NCBI GenBank assembly: GCA_038501625.1
Contig: JAZAYU010000019.1
Span: 3,556,501-3,620,500 of the forward strand
Direction: 5' to 3'
Source: Corbicula japonica
Taxonomy: Eukaryota > Mollusca > Bivalvia > Venerida > Cyrenidae
Length of the DNA: 64,000 bases
Shown: positions 1-12,300 of the stretch, in pieces
Layout of the letters: each line of letters starts with the position of its first letter
Position numbering within the stretch: the first letter of the stretch is position 1
Notes under the pieces: model-generated
Databases searched by the model: none
What the model saw: the letters and a program-made list of their open reading frames with translations, nothing else
Told to the model about the DNA's origin: nothing
Translations under genes and position numbers: made by a program

Positions 1-23
1 AACCACCCAAGGGAGTTACAAAA

Positions 24-160
24 TGTGGCTGCTTAACACTGGTTGCTGTTAAAGTCAGGTAGAGTAACAAAAAAAAGGCTTTTAGAAATTTTATTCTAGA
101 TTGCTTTTAAGGCAGGTAGCTGTTAAATGCAGATGGTTGTTAAGGCAGGTTTAACATCTT
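24..160. repeat. degenerate minisatellite, about 18-bp unit
   Basis: A loose unit of the form GCTGTTAAAGGCAGGTNG recurs at about 28-45, 45-62, 103-120, 119-136 and 136-153. An AT-rich insert at 63-100 breaks the run. The units are diverged, so the array looks old. No coding potential is seen. Confidence 0.55.
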
Positions 161-2091
161 CAACATATAAAATAGCAGATCAACGTTGCACACAAGAAGA
201 ACAATGTCCTTAATGTGAGCATATGCAGACATACTGTATTTCGGGAATAAAACATCTCAGTTGTCCTTTAATTAAAAGTTATAGAGAGAAATTTTTCTAA
301 AGTCGAGTCAATTTCGTGGAAAACCGAAACATTTCCATCTTGACGACCTGTGTTTTGACGACTTTACTGAAAAATCAAATTATACAAAAATACGTAAGTT
401 GCATTGACAAATATTTCATGGCAATTCATAAAACATATACAAATTTTTAAAAAGTTCTAAGCATTACGTGTTAATTGTTATGATTTCATTTATGTTTTTT
501 TATCAAAATGAGAAAAAACAAATCGATTTAATGCAAAATAATTACACAAGTGGAGTCCCTTCTAAGTTTTCGTAATTGCCAAATAAATTTTTTATAGTCA
601 TCATAAGCGACTAATATTTGATAGAAAATATTCACTGTGTGCACGTACATTCCGATAACCTTTTCGAATATTATGCTTTACTGCGGACATTTTTATTCTG
701 ACTTGATTAAACGTGATCTGCTTGCATTGAAATCTGACGAATCAGATTTAAATCACTAATTTTACAAATTACATCTTTTGGAATGTTAGATCGGATTAGA
801 AAAATACGTAGAATGTTCATTTCATTAAATAAGCTTGTATTATTCGGCACACTGCATTATCATTGCAGACCGCTATTGGAAATAAATGGATCGATGTTCT
901 GCCGTCATGTAGAGTCAATGTCTGTATTTAGCTGCTGCACTAGCGAAGACGTGAGGGAAATGGCGTTAACAAATGATGGTATTTTCTATAGGGATTGTTT
1001 GATGTTATAATATCATCAGCAACGGTCTAACTGACCTACCAAGTGTTATACTCCTAATAAGAGAGATGTTTGCAGCGATAAGCCGGAATTGATCCTCGGC
1101 GAAGAAAGAAACACGTGTTTCATACGGATTTTGGCTTGTCTGTTCGGAACACTATTAGTCCTCAACGATTCTCATTTTATTATCCAGTGATACCATCTTG
1201 TTTTTTTTTTGGGAAAGTAGTCACTTTCTTTGGTTGTATTTGCACACACTCAGTTTAGAAAAAAAGACAGAGACGTGTAACGAAAATAATAGTCGCCTAG
1301 CCAAAAAATAAAATCAGTAGTCATAATAAAATTTAAAATATGCATATCAGGAATAGCAACATTGAGCAACATTCAGAAATTCGGCTTCCCTAAAGAATAG
1401 AAAGTTTGGGTTATTAATATGATTATCTTTAAGAAGGGCAACACAAACACGTAATAACAAAAATGAGAACTTGAGGTGTTACCTCAAAACAGGAATAGTC
1501 AGAGTAGGCAATAAGGAACAAAAAGTCTCAAAAATGACCACACGTATGTATGACAACCGAAAAATGTGTTCAGACTAATTCATGATTACTGATTACTTCT
1601 GAAAACATGTAAATAATAATAAACCTGTTAACTACGTTGATTTGTTAAAAAATTAAAGGGACATAAGTATGTAATCCAGGCAACTTGTCAGCTTGTTTTT
1701 CCATTGCCAACGACTATGCGATCTTTAAACAAGACATACATAAAACCCTTACGAATTAGTGATTCTTTTTCCTGGATTATTGTTTTCTTTTAAACAATTT
1801 AACGAATGTTACTTTTATGCACAATAACAAGTAAAATATTCATAGCAGGATTAGCTACACCTAAAAACAGTTTTCTCACACAGCAGAAGTAGATTCCTAA
1901 ATAAAGAATATGTGTATAAAAATGAACGATTTCAAATTAGACACTTTATTTTCATATGATTAAAGACACCTAGTTGTTAGCTTTAATAACTTAATTGCAA
2001 AACAAGTATTTCAACGTTGTCAGTGTAACCATTCATGTTGTCAAATGCCTCAATATACCTAAGCAAAGTCATATTATGTCATAATAAATAT
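161..2091. other. gene-free AT-rich stretch
   Basis: No recognisable gene, RNA or mobile element is seen. The only frame of note (783-1010, plus strand) has no family signature. Poly-T and poly-A runs occur, for example near 1200. Confidence 0.5.
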
Positions 2092-2650
2092 AAGGGGAAC
2101 TTTGAAAGTTATAGAAGATGACAAATTTGAAAACATTGCAGGCTCGGTTTGATTGAGACTGTTCATGGACAGTAAACGAAAAACATATTACTGCTCACGC
2201 TGCCTAGCCCCGGGTTGAGCGCAACTCAATACCAACATCAATAGACAGTTCAATTTTGATCCATCCCAAACGATGCATATGACGGCGAACATGGAACCTT
2301 CAATGCGGTATTTTCAGATTAATACCATTCCATGTTCAGCGGCGTATGGTCCCCATACAAAATAATGGGTTTGCCCAAAACGAGAAAAGATTGGGTGAGA
2401 CTAAACAGAATAGAATATGAACAGGGAATCTGAGAATCCATATCCCAGACAACGCAAATTAAAAAAAACAACAGGAAATGTATTCTGGGGTGATTGAACG
2501 ATTTCCAAAACTATATTGGCTGTGATATTAAAACTTCCCATCTTTAAACTGGCCGAAATATCAAATCAAAAATAAAGTTAGAAGTGCTATTAATAAAGTA
2601 CATAAGTATCGTGCTCAAAGGCCTGCAAATAACGTAAATGATACATGTAG
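2092..2650 (-). repeat. RepA dispersed repeat, near full-length copy
   Basis: This is one copy of a family found about ten times in the window. In the minus orientation the landmarks are the hairpin CAGGCTC/GAGCCTG (diverged here), the GC-rich core GCCTAGCCCCGGGTTGAGCG at about 2201-2220, and the block GGTATTTTCAGATTAATACC at about 2308-2327. It lacks the last part (GCCGCCACACGGC) seen in the copy at 8.7-9.4 kb. It has no ORF and no tRNA head. Its class is unknown. Confidence 0.8.
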
Positions 2651-2825
2651 CCGATAGTTACTGTACACGTGCTATTTACATAGTGTTGTCTGAAATATAT
2701 GAACGCATCAAACTGTTTATGTAAAGCTAAAATGAATTCACTTTAAGAGCTTTCAGAATACAGCTTTTTATATTAAATCAATTATAACACAACACAAAAG
2801 TGCTCAGCAGTGGATATTACTTTGG

Positions 2826-4300
2826 CGTTGTCCGTTCGTCCATTTCGTTTCCGCGCTATTTCTCTGCAACCACTAGATGGATTTCAACGAAACTTTGTGG
2901 GAACCATCAGTACCAAGAGGATATGCGCATATCATCATCTGGTTCCGGTCAGACCATTTAACACAGTTTTGGCCCTTTGATAACCTATGCATCATGCATA
3001 TATAGCAGTATTCGTTTCCGCGCTATTTCTCTGCATCTACCGCATGGATTTCAAAGAAACGTTCTGGAAACCATTTATACCAAAAGGAGATGCGCATATC
3101 GTCGTCTCGTTCCGGTCAGATAATTTAACACAGAGTTTTGGCCCTTTGATAACTTATGCATTATGCATAAAGAGCAGTATACGTTTCCGTGCAATTTCTC
3201 TGCAACTACTGAATGGATTTCAAAGAACCTTTCTGGAAACCATCTATACCAAGAGAAGATGCGCATATCGTCATCTTGTTTTGGTCAAGCAATTTAACAC
3301 AGAGTTATGGCTCTTTGAAAACTTATGCATAAAGCATATAGATCAGTATTCGTTTCCGCGCTATTTCTCTGCAACTACTGAATGGATTTCAATGAAACTT
3401 TCTGGAAACCATCTATACCAAGAGAAGATGCGCATATCGTCGTCTTGTTCAGTTCAGACCATTTTACACAGAGTTATGGCCCTTTGATAACTTATGAATT
3501 ATGCATAAAGAACAGTATTTGTTCCTGCGCTATTTCTCTGCAACTATCCCGCAGGGATTTCAAAGAAACTTTCTGGAAACCATCTATACCAAGAGGAGAT
3601 GCGCATATCATTTTTTATTTCGGTGAGCCTATTTAACACAGAGTTATGGCCCTTTGATAACTTATGCATTATGCATATAGATCAGTATTCGTTTCCGCAC
3701 TATTTCTCTGCAACTACCAGATGGATTTCAATGAATCTTTCTGGGAAACAACAATACCAAGAGGAGTGCGCATATCTTTATCCAGTTCGGGTCTGACCGT
3801 TTAGCACAGAGTTATGGCCCTTTGATAACTTTATTATTATGAATATAGAGCAGTATTCGTTTCCGTGCTGTTTCTCTGCAAATACCTATGGATTTCAATG
3901 AAAACTTATGGAAACCACCAATACCAACAGAAGATGCGCATATCGTCGTCTTGTTCCGGTCTGACCGTTAAACCTTTGATGAGTGATGCAGTATGCATTA
4001 TCGAGCAGTATTTGTTTCCTTGCTACTTCTCTGCAACCGATGGATGGATTTTAACGGAACTTTGTGGGAACCATCAATACAAAGAGCAGATACGCATATC
4101 GTAGATTTGTTCCGGTCTTACGGTTGAACACAGAGTTATGACCCTTAGATAAGTTATGCAGTATGCATATAAAGCAGCTATTTCTCTGCAACATCTAGAT
4201 AGATTTCAATTAAACACAGAGTTATGGCCCTTGATAAGTTATGTATTATGCATGCAGAGCGATATTCGTTTCCGCGCTGTTTTTTTTACTGCAGCTTTCT
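2826..4300 (+). repeat. tandem array, about 168-bp unit, nine or so copies
   Basis: The phrase CGTTTCCGCGCTATTTCTCTG, or a variant, starts at 2846, 3013, 3182, 3351, about 3520, 3690, 3858, 4013 and 4266, giving a period of 167-170 bp with shortened units near the right end. Each unit also holds GATGGATTTCAA, GATGCGCATATCGTCGTC and GAGTTATGGCCCTTTGATAA. Because 168 is divisible by 3, some units keep a frame open for up to 166 codons; I read that as an artefact. Tandem cores of about 160 bp are known inside bivalve pearl-type (Helentron-like) elements, and this could be one. No element ends were identified. Confidence 0.9.
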
Positions 4301-5709
4301 TGATTTCAACAACTTGAAGACTTTCGTCTCATTCTTATATTCTGGTGAGCTGACCAGCCCCTTTCACCAACTGTGGTATTTTATATTGTTTTTGCCATGA
4401 TAAATATATAAATAAAGCCTTATGTCTCCAGCTGTTGTGTTAGTAATAACCAGTACTCGGCGGGGGATATAAATTCAATGAATCTGCTTGTTTAATAATC
4501 TATTTTAAAGGTCATGTTATTTCTTCTTTGACGCAATTGACGATGTTGAAGTTGCTATTCTCAAATATTCGTTTTCACAATGTTTTGTAGATGGAATGAC
4601 ATAGCTTCTTTTAATCAAGCCGCTTTTGTTTATGTTTGTTTTGGTATTTTCCAATCGAGCTTTTGTTGGTGTTTATTATTAAATGCTTGTCACATGTGGT
4701 CCCACACAACAGGTTGTGAACTTATATTGATCAAACTTAATAAAAATTCTTTTAAACAGAGAGGATTATTTAAAAACCCATTAACTGTGCTGTGTTTCAG
4801 TTCATGAGGCATTATTTGATGGCAATCAATACAACCATACAATTTCATTTTACAAGAAACTCACTTCGGAAGGACTATTCAATTTATTCTAAGCAATCGT
4901 TTGAATCTATATTATGAAAAGGAAGGTGAACAAGTTCTTAGATGACGTTAATCGTGTTTGTCTTTTAGAGTTATATGGTCTAATTTAAAAGTAAATCATA
5001 ACAGGGAGTGGGGACATTTTTTATGTCTGCTTTTGAATTGAACGCTGGCCCTACTAACTACTGATTTTCAAATAATGACTTGAACAATATAATTATGGTC
5101 TTCAAAAATAGTAAAATATACAAAGACATCATGACTAAAATGGAACATTCAATTAAAAAAAGGTTCCAACGATATCCTCTCAATAAACCGAATTCAGAAA
5201 TTCGTTCAATAAAGCACGATAAGGTCATGGAGATAGTTTTGTTTAGTTTGACCTAATTTTGGAAGATTGTTGTATTATGAAATTTATCGCGGGTCCAGTT
5301 ATAATCTAATGGATAAATCGACACATATTTGCATGTTCTTTACAGTCAAAATGACCAAATTAAACCAGATCACTTGTTTTTAACTAAATCATCAAGAATA
5401 ATTGTCTAATTCTCGTTTACTTTCTTGTAAAACTATTTTATGTTGGATTAATAGACTTGTACTTAAATATCGATTTCAGTCGTTCATAGTATCGTCTACA
5501 TCCTATAGAAGTGATTTCAAATTATTCAGTTTAGCAGTTTAAGATACTGTACTCTCAAATGCAATTTAAATAGTATCTATTGACCAATTTTTCAATGCAT
5601 TTAAGCACCACTGTTTAAGCAATAAATTGTTTTACGCATTATTACAGCACCTTATATCTCAGAGAAAACTATCGACATCATTAGATATGCTGTAAGCTAT
5701 TTTCATAAG
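4301..5709. other. gene-free AT-rich stretch
   Basis: Nothing recognisable is seen. A 75-codon plus-strand frame at 4580-4807 has no family signature and no other support. Confidence 0.45.
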
Positions 5710-5965
5710 GGGCGCGTCACGGGAAAAGGTACCTTCGGACAGTTGACGTCAATCTTCGAAATGACGTCATAATTTTGATCCGACGACATTATTTATTATG
5801 CATTTCGCGGTAAAAATACATGTAACATTTTATCATCAAAATGTGAAACAAAATCACATTTTAGTTATAAGAAATTGATATATAGCTGGAAGTTCTTTCA
5901 AAATTTTGTAAAAACTAAAACATCACTAAAAATGATCGAAGGTACCTTTTCCCGTGGCGTGCCCC
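5710..5965 (+). mobile_element. MITE-like element, copy 1 (family with CRE palindromes)
   Basis: The ends are inverted repeats of about 30 bp: GGGGCGCGTCACGGGAAAAG on the left and the complement of GGGGCACGCCACGGGAAAAG on the right. Both run on into GGTACCTTCG. The copy is 256 bp long and has no ORF. Inside it are two perfect TGACGTCA palindromes (5745-5752 and 5762-5769), the cAMP-response-element consensus. The flanks are ATAA and ATAT, an imperfect match to the 4-bp duplication seen at copy 2 (26464-26714). It is a non-autonomous DNA transposon by structure. The superfamily is not assigned. Confidence 0.85.
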
Positions 5966-7519
5966 ATATAAAATATTATTAGAGTTTTTTATATATCTTA
6001 AAGGAATGATTACTGCTCCCTGAATGTGTCTTTTGTGTATAACAAACATCTGATTGGAAATACATTCCTATCATTATGTCTATCAGCTATCTGCTTCAGA
6101 TGTAATGACTTCATTTAGTACGTGCATTTTACGATACCATTAAAGTAGAATTTTAATCAGAAAGAACATAAAAAATTCAGGATGACATGAAATGCTCTTT
6201 AGATAGATAATTACACCTCAAACATTTCCGTCTTAAAATAAAAGCAGTCGTTTATTTGTCCTGCTTGAGATCATACGATTTAATTTAGGCAATATATCTG
6301 TTGCTTTACGAACGTTGTGACTTTTATTTTAAAACCCATATCTTCCATTTAATTATTTTTTTAATTCTTTTTTAATGAAGAGTTTACTGATCTCATTTCA
6401 ACAATAAGATACAAAAATTATGAAAATACGACTGCACTCACCTAATTGGTCTCTTTTTTATAACAAAGAAATTGACTTTTCCCATATTGATGCGTTGGCA
6501 GAAGTATGCATTTCCATTACTACTCATGAACAGGCTCAATCAAACCGAGCCTGCAATATTTTCATAATTGTCGTGTTCCAGAGAACTCGTCTAACAAAAA
6601 TATAAACCAAAAAAAGAGAGCGACTCGATCAAGTCTTGACTTAAGAATTATTTATTTTAAGAACCATATTTTTCCTAGTATGAGCCCATACGCTCTATTC
6701 CTCTCGTCATTTGGCCAAAGGTTCTCTTGCTTTGTTTATGAAATGTTACAGTTACTGAAAAAATTACAATTGCAGTTTATAATAACTTCAGTTGCGGCAA
6801 GGAATGTCTTAATTTGTGAAGATTGGATTTAAAAAAATGAAAAAAAAGGACAAGAAAGAAAAGCAAATATCAGTTGCTTGACGTTTTTGTAATAAAAGGT
6901 AAAGTACACCGGCATTCTATTCTGAAACGTCTTTCAACGTCCAGAAGCTCATTGATTGGCCATTGACACTTATAGCTTACTTGCTTGTGGTATTGTTATT
7001 TAATTTATCATATCGTAAACCCATGCTCTTATACACTTTCAGTTTTGGCCGAAGGATCTCAATTTTATAACATGTTTGTGGTTTCCTATTTATGTAGAAA
7101 GTTATCTTACACATCGTATTCTTTCCATCATATTGTTGACTGTGTTGGCGGGTTCTGTTTCTTGCTGTAGCTTTTCATTTTAACTTGATTCAACTGTTGT
7201 CGTTATAAATGCAATGGGAAGTAAAAATATAATATCACTATTATTAGGGACCACAATGGAAATAAGTCGGTTTCATGCCTTCTTTTTGTGTTATCCTTGG
7301 TATTGATTATATGTCATCTACTATGCATTTTAATGTTCACATGTATCTGGTATATGTTGACATTGAATTTGTATTTGTTTTATGACATGTATTCATTTTA
7401 CCTTAATAGTCTTTCCGATAATGAAGGTCTTTCTGATTGAATGGAACAAGCTAAAGGTAAAATTCGTTTTTTTTGACAAATCACATCTTGCTTTTCATTG
7501 AATTATGGAATACTGTATT
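5966..7519. other. gene-free stretch with one repeat fragment
   Basis: Apart from the RepA fragment at 6505-6577 I see no feature. At 7040-7170 there is weak resemblance to the 3' half of RepC (TTGACTGTGTTGGCGGGTTC), too diverged to call. Confidence 0.4.
6505..6577 (+). repeat. RepA fragment
   Basis: Only the hairpin block survives: GAACAGGCTCAATCAAACCG, then AGCCTGCAATATTTTCATAA and TGTCGTGTTC. The left end begins at TGCATTTCC, so the copy lacks the rest of the unit. Confidence 0.75.
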
Positions 7520-8019
7520 CAGGGGGTCCAACGTATTTGGTTTTTTCGGAAAAGTAAGTGAGCGACATGTTCTCTGCGGAACAAAATGGCGGAAAATTGT
7601 GTGATTTGGTGTAAAGTACCCATGTAAAGTGCAAAAGCCGCCGTGAAGAAATATATCCAAAAACTCGATAATAATTTCGCTAAAATAGGTCCAAGAACGT
7701 TATATTTTGACTAAAAACACAGTTTTAAGTCACAAAATTTTCTATTTTCACTTTGTAAACAAACAATCTTTCAGTTTATACATTCAATAACTTTTTTGTT
7801 TAGGCCTCTAGAAACATAAGTTAAAAAACCGAGCGGAGCTTACACATCTGGCCTCCGGGTAGGCGTATTTATATTACGATAACATTGATATAAATCTACT
7901 TACCAGGTCAAAATATCTCCTGAAATGCACCAAATCACACAATTTTCCGCCATTTTGTTCCGCAGAGAACATGTCGCTCACTTACTTTTCCGAAAAAACC
8001 AAATACGTTGGACCCCCTG
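7520..8019. mobile_element. 500-bp DNA element with identical 92-bp terminal inverted repeats
   Basis: The left arm (7520-7611) and right arm (7928-8019) are identical when one is reverse-complemented, as far as I can align by eye. The element starts CAGGGGGTCCAACG and ends with the complement. TGTATT directly abuts both sides (7514-7519 and 8020-8025), a plausible 6-bp target duplication. The roughly 316-bp interior has no ORF. The CAG/CTG ends recall hAT or related cut-and-paste elements, but the 6-bp duplication does not fit hAT (8 bp), so I leave the superfamily open. The lack of arm divergence suggests recent insertion or gene conversion. Confidence 0.9.
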
Positions 8020-8732
8020 TGTATTCATTTGTAAGAAACTAAGACCAAGACCACCTTAAAATTTTACATCAACAGAGAAACAAGACGACGCGAGTTTACG
8101 AAATGAAAAAAAAAACACTTAGTCTATCACATGAATCATTTTGCTATTGAATATTAAAATCAAGGAAGCATGGCGAGACTCAGAGTGGTTTACAAATTGT
8201 CTCGCACATCGCTTTGATCATTACAATTTTTTTTTGGTTTTAATATACTTAAAGTCATTAATTCACCTAGAATGATATCTCAGGATTTTATGTGACAATA
8301 TAAATGTTGCTTTGCGAATGCTACGATCTTTATTTGATATGTATATACTCGCTAAACATATTTGTTTTCGAATCTTTTTCAAAGATAAATTAAAATATTG
8401 CATCGATTAAAACCAACAAGCTGGGAAACAGTAAAACAACATGCAATTCTATTAAGACAAATGTCAAATGACGTATACATCAGCGCTATCTTGAAGATTT
8501 TAGTATCACTGTAGAAAATACTTTAATGATTATTAAAATATGTTTCTAAAATACCAATTAAATTATTGAAAAAAGCGTTAAATACAAAAAAAATTGCAGT
8601 TGATTAATAATACGTGAAACAACAATTTTACTCATTTCAAACGATTATTTTGTTTATAAAAGTATTACCTTCAATAACAATGTTTGATATAAAATCTAAT
8701 GCTTTACTAATGAACACCGATTTGTTGTCTTA
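8020..8732. other. gene-free AT-rich stretch
   Basis: Nothing recognisable is seen between the 500-bp element and the next RepA copy. Confidence 0.45.
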
Positions 8733-9362
8733 GATGAAAAGGGAACTTTTAAAGCCATCGAACAGGACAAATATGAAAATATTACAGGCTCGGTTTGATT
8801 GAGCCTGTTCATGGACAGTAATGGATATGCATACTGCCCACGCCGCCTAGCCCCGGGTTGAGCGCAATTCAATATTTACACGAATAAACAGTACAATTTG
8901 ACCATCCCAAACGATGGTGTGCATATGGCGGTGGACATGGAACCTCCAATGCGGTATTTTAAGATTAATACCATTCCATGTTCAGCGGCGTATGGTCCCC
9001 AGATATAAGAATGTGTTTGCCCTAAACGAGAAAACAATGGGTGGAACTAAACAGAATAGAATTTTGACAGGGGATCTTAGAATATAAATCCTGCATATCA
9101 TAGACAACGCCAAAGGCAAAATTTAAAAAGCAGGAAGTATATCCTTGGAGGTGATTGAACAATATCCAAATCTATATTGGCTGGGAAATTGAAACCACCC
9201 ATCTCAAAATATTAAAACAAAGGTAATTTTAGAAGCACTATTAACATATTACATAAGTATCGTGCTTAACGACCTTTAAAGGACGTAATTGATAACAACA
9301 CTGATTGAATGTACGGGGAGACATTTTACAGCCGCCACACGGCACAAACAATGCTACATCTG
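8733..9362 (-). repeat. RepA dispersed repeat, most complete copy
   Basis: This is the best reference for the family, about 630 bp. In minus orientation, reading along the plus strand, it contains GATGAAAAGGGAAC, the perfect hairpin CAGGCTC-GGTTTGATT-GAGCCTG (8787-8809), CGCCTAGCCCCGGGTTGAGC, GGCGGTGGACATGGAACC, TAATACCATTCCATGTTCAG and a terminal GCCGCCACACGGCACAAAC. No ORF, A-rich tail or tRNA-like box is evident. In the 51.5-kb copy two units lie head to tail, so the family can form tandem dimers. Confidence 0.85.
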
Positions 9363-12300
9363 ATACAACAGTCCGAAAAACCCTTAGTCTGTACACAATT
9401 CTAAAATATATATTTTTATTATAGTAGTCTATTGTCCATGCTCTTCATGAACTAATAGTGTAACAAGTATTTCTGCATAAAGATACATAAATAGATGCGC
9501 TAGACCAACTACAAATCACCTTGACGAATTAGGATTTAGTAATTGAATAAGATTTACATGATTAAAACATCGCATTGAACACAGTCCAAGCGATTACATA
9601 TTTTAATTTAGACAGCATAATGGCCATGTTCGCAGTAATGGAAAGTTTCATATTTTTTGGATTCATTCAGAGGAAACTCAATTATCTGTTTTGTCAAACG
9701 ATGAAATCGTTGTTCTTTCAAGTAATATTTTTCATACCCCCTTAGGACAAGACACTCATTGGTCCCATTTTCTAATTATTCACTTCATATGATTGTAGAC
9801 GCGGTTCGGCACAGAGATTTGACAAATTTCTGCTAGCTGTCATGACATACAAATTAGATAACCAACGTGTTACCATAAACCAGCTAAATTCGTGCAAGAA
9901 ACTTATTTGTCTTTCAGTTTGAGATAGATAATTCATTGTTATAGCTTTAATATATGAATAAAAAACCTTACAGTTAATGCATTAACTTGCAGAGCATTCT
10001 TGAATAACATTCTTGGTAAACATTAGTTATAAAAGTGAATTTAACAAGATGTAATGTTTAATGGCTGATGTTTTTATTTTGAGAAAAAAATAAGTCATAG
10101 TATTCCAACAAATAAGTTATTCACAAAAATCAACAACAAAAAAAAACAGCGACATACCCTTGGTAAGTGTACTGTTCATGGTAACATTTGAACAATTACA
10201 TAAAACAGCAGGTTCTTTATAATGGAAATCATAAAACTATTGCGACAGTGGTTTGGATTGTTATTTTGATTATTTACCGTCGCTTTGTAGACCAAAGTGT
10301 GTACACTCGCAATGAAATAAAGGATATGAACAACGGTTCTCCATTAGCTAATGTTTGATTAATGCGACACTTGCCATAATAGTTTATTAAATTAACCCGA
10401 AATAAAAGTTGTTAAAAAAGAAAATAGCTGCTGGAAAAGATTGTAGATAAGGACTTAGATAGGTTAATGTATAATGGTTTAAAAATGTAAATTTTTTACT
10501 GATCATAAGGTATAACGAAACATAAATATAAGATAAAAACAATACTTTGTGCAATGTATTTTAGAAAATGTGTTTTGCCTATGATAGTATTTTTACTTAA
10601 CCATTAAAAAGAGCTTCTTCTTTAAAAATGTTTAACCCTAACTGCGACAAGCAATAAAATGTTCACAATAAAGTTGTTTTATATGAAGCCAGCAAATTCT
10701 ATTTTTTTCTAAAGATCATCCGATTGAAACTAAAATGTTAATATTAATTTTCTTAAAATCGCATCATATTCAATAACTCACCGGTCAGCCGTTTTCGGTC
10801 CCCATTCTCAGCTTAATGTTAACTTTTAATAGTTAATATTTTTTCTTACTTCAATTTAAGAAAGAAAAAATATCAATACGGGAAAGTGATAATTAGTTTA
10901 TTTACAGATCATCTATTAAATTGTTATCAGATTGGCAGAACTAGCTTTAACAATGTACTAATTTATCTGTAGACAGGTTTTTACGGGCAAGAGAGGAGGG
11001 GTATGGGTACACCCACCTTTAGCTGTTTTGCTGTTTTGTTAAAGAGTATTGATTCAAAATCAATTTATTAAACGAAGCAAACGCTAGTGTTTTTTTTATT
11101 TCATTTCATTTGAAATTATGCGTTGTTTTTATTGTAAGCAAACGTCTAACTGTTTTATTTATATTTTCCTTTCTCCGCAGGGGAATCACATGCACAATGA
11201 AAACTTAAATAGGTTCAGTAAATTTTGAAATTAAATTGCTTTCAATAATATCATTGTAGCTGGTTCTAAATAGTCAAACATTTACATTGGCCCTCCAGTC
11301 ATAAATTATTTAATGCTTAAATCGTTTTAATTAATAGTTATTTACATGTACATCAAAATTTGAACACAACCAGACGCATGGACTTACTGCAGTTTACAAG
11401 CACTTAACTACACTGTAAAACTTACTGAAAGTGCTGCTTCAGCATTTGGATTTCTTTCAAACATCATAGTTAGACCGTTATTATAGAACTGTTTTTGTTG
11501 ATATTTTATTGACAGTTTCTTACAGATTCGTTTGAGATATTTATTTTTTTTACCACTTGTAGTGACCTGCTACAGTTTGTGGTTGTATTATGATATAACT
11601 GAAATGCGAATCCTTCTACTCAAAGAGGATTATTTTAAAGCTCATTAACTGAGCTTAAGTTTTCATGTCAAGAGACATAAGTTAAGGTCAATCAATAAAA
11701 CAATATCAATTCATTTATCAAGGAACTCAGTATGGAGCCTTCTTTACATTGGCTATTTAATATGTTATTGGATATCATTTAAAGCAACTTAAAAGGAAAG
11801 CAGAACAATATGTTTGATATCGTAGTAACAGGAAATCAGAAAACAAGGATTGGCTCTAATCTATAAATTGAACGTTGTATGTCAGATAAACAGAATTTTG
11901 TCTATGTAATAAAAACACAAAATAATTTTAAGTATTACCACATTCATTAAATACAGCTTCCATACACAGCCAAAACAGTAGGAATAAAATCCGAATGTCG
12001 GGAACCAGCGGCGTACTTTGCACGTGGTAGACTGCGAGGTAGTCCAATGTCGCCAGGTGATCACAATTACAAGTACAAAAAAGAAGTCTCTGTATCGAAG
12101 GAGCACATTCAAGTTAGTAATTTAATAATTTACCAAATCGAATACTGTGTCGTCTTGTTAAATCAGTCAGATGAAGTTTCAATCTCTAAACAAAGCCATT
12201 TTTCATTTTCGACTAAATTTGGAGAAGTCTAGACGCTAGTATTCGCTCAGCGATTCATGAAATATCATCGGTTAAACAAAATGACATCATTGGCACAAAA

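Noticed and set aside
2987..3487. 166-codon plus-strand open frame
   Set aside because: It lies wholly in the 168-bp tandem array; its length comes from a period divisible by three. The repeated peptide has no family features, and other units are broken.
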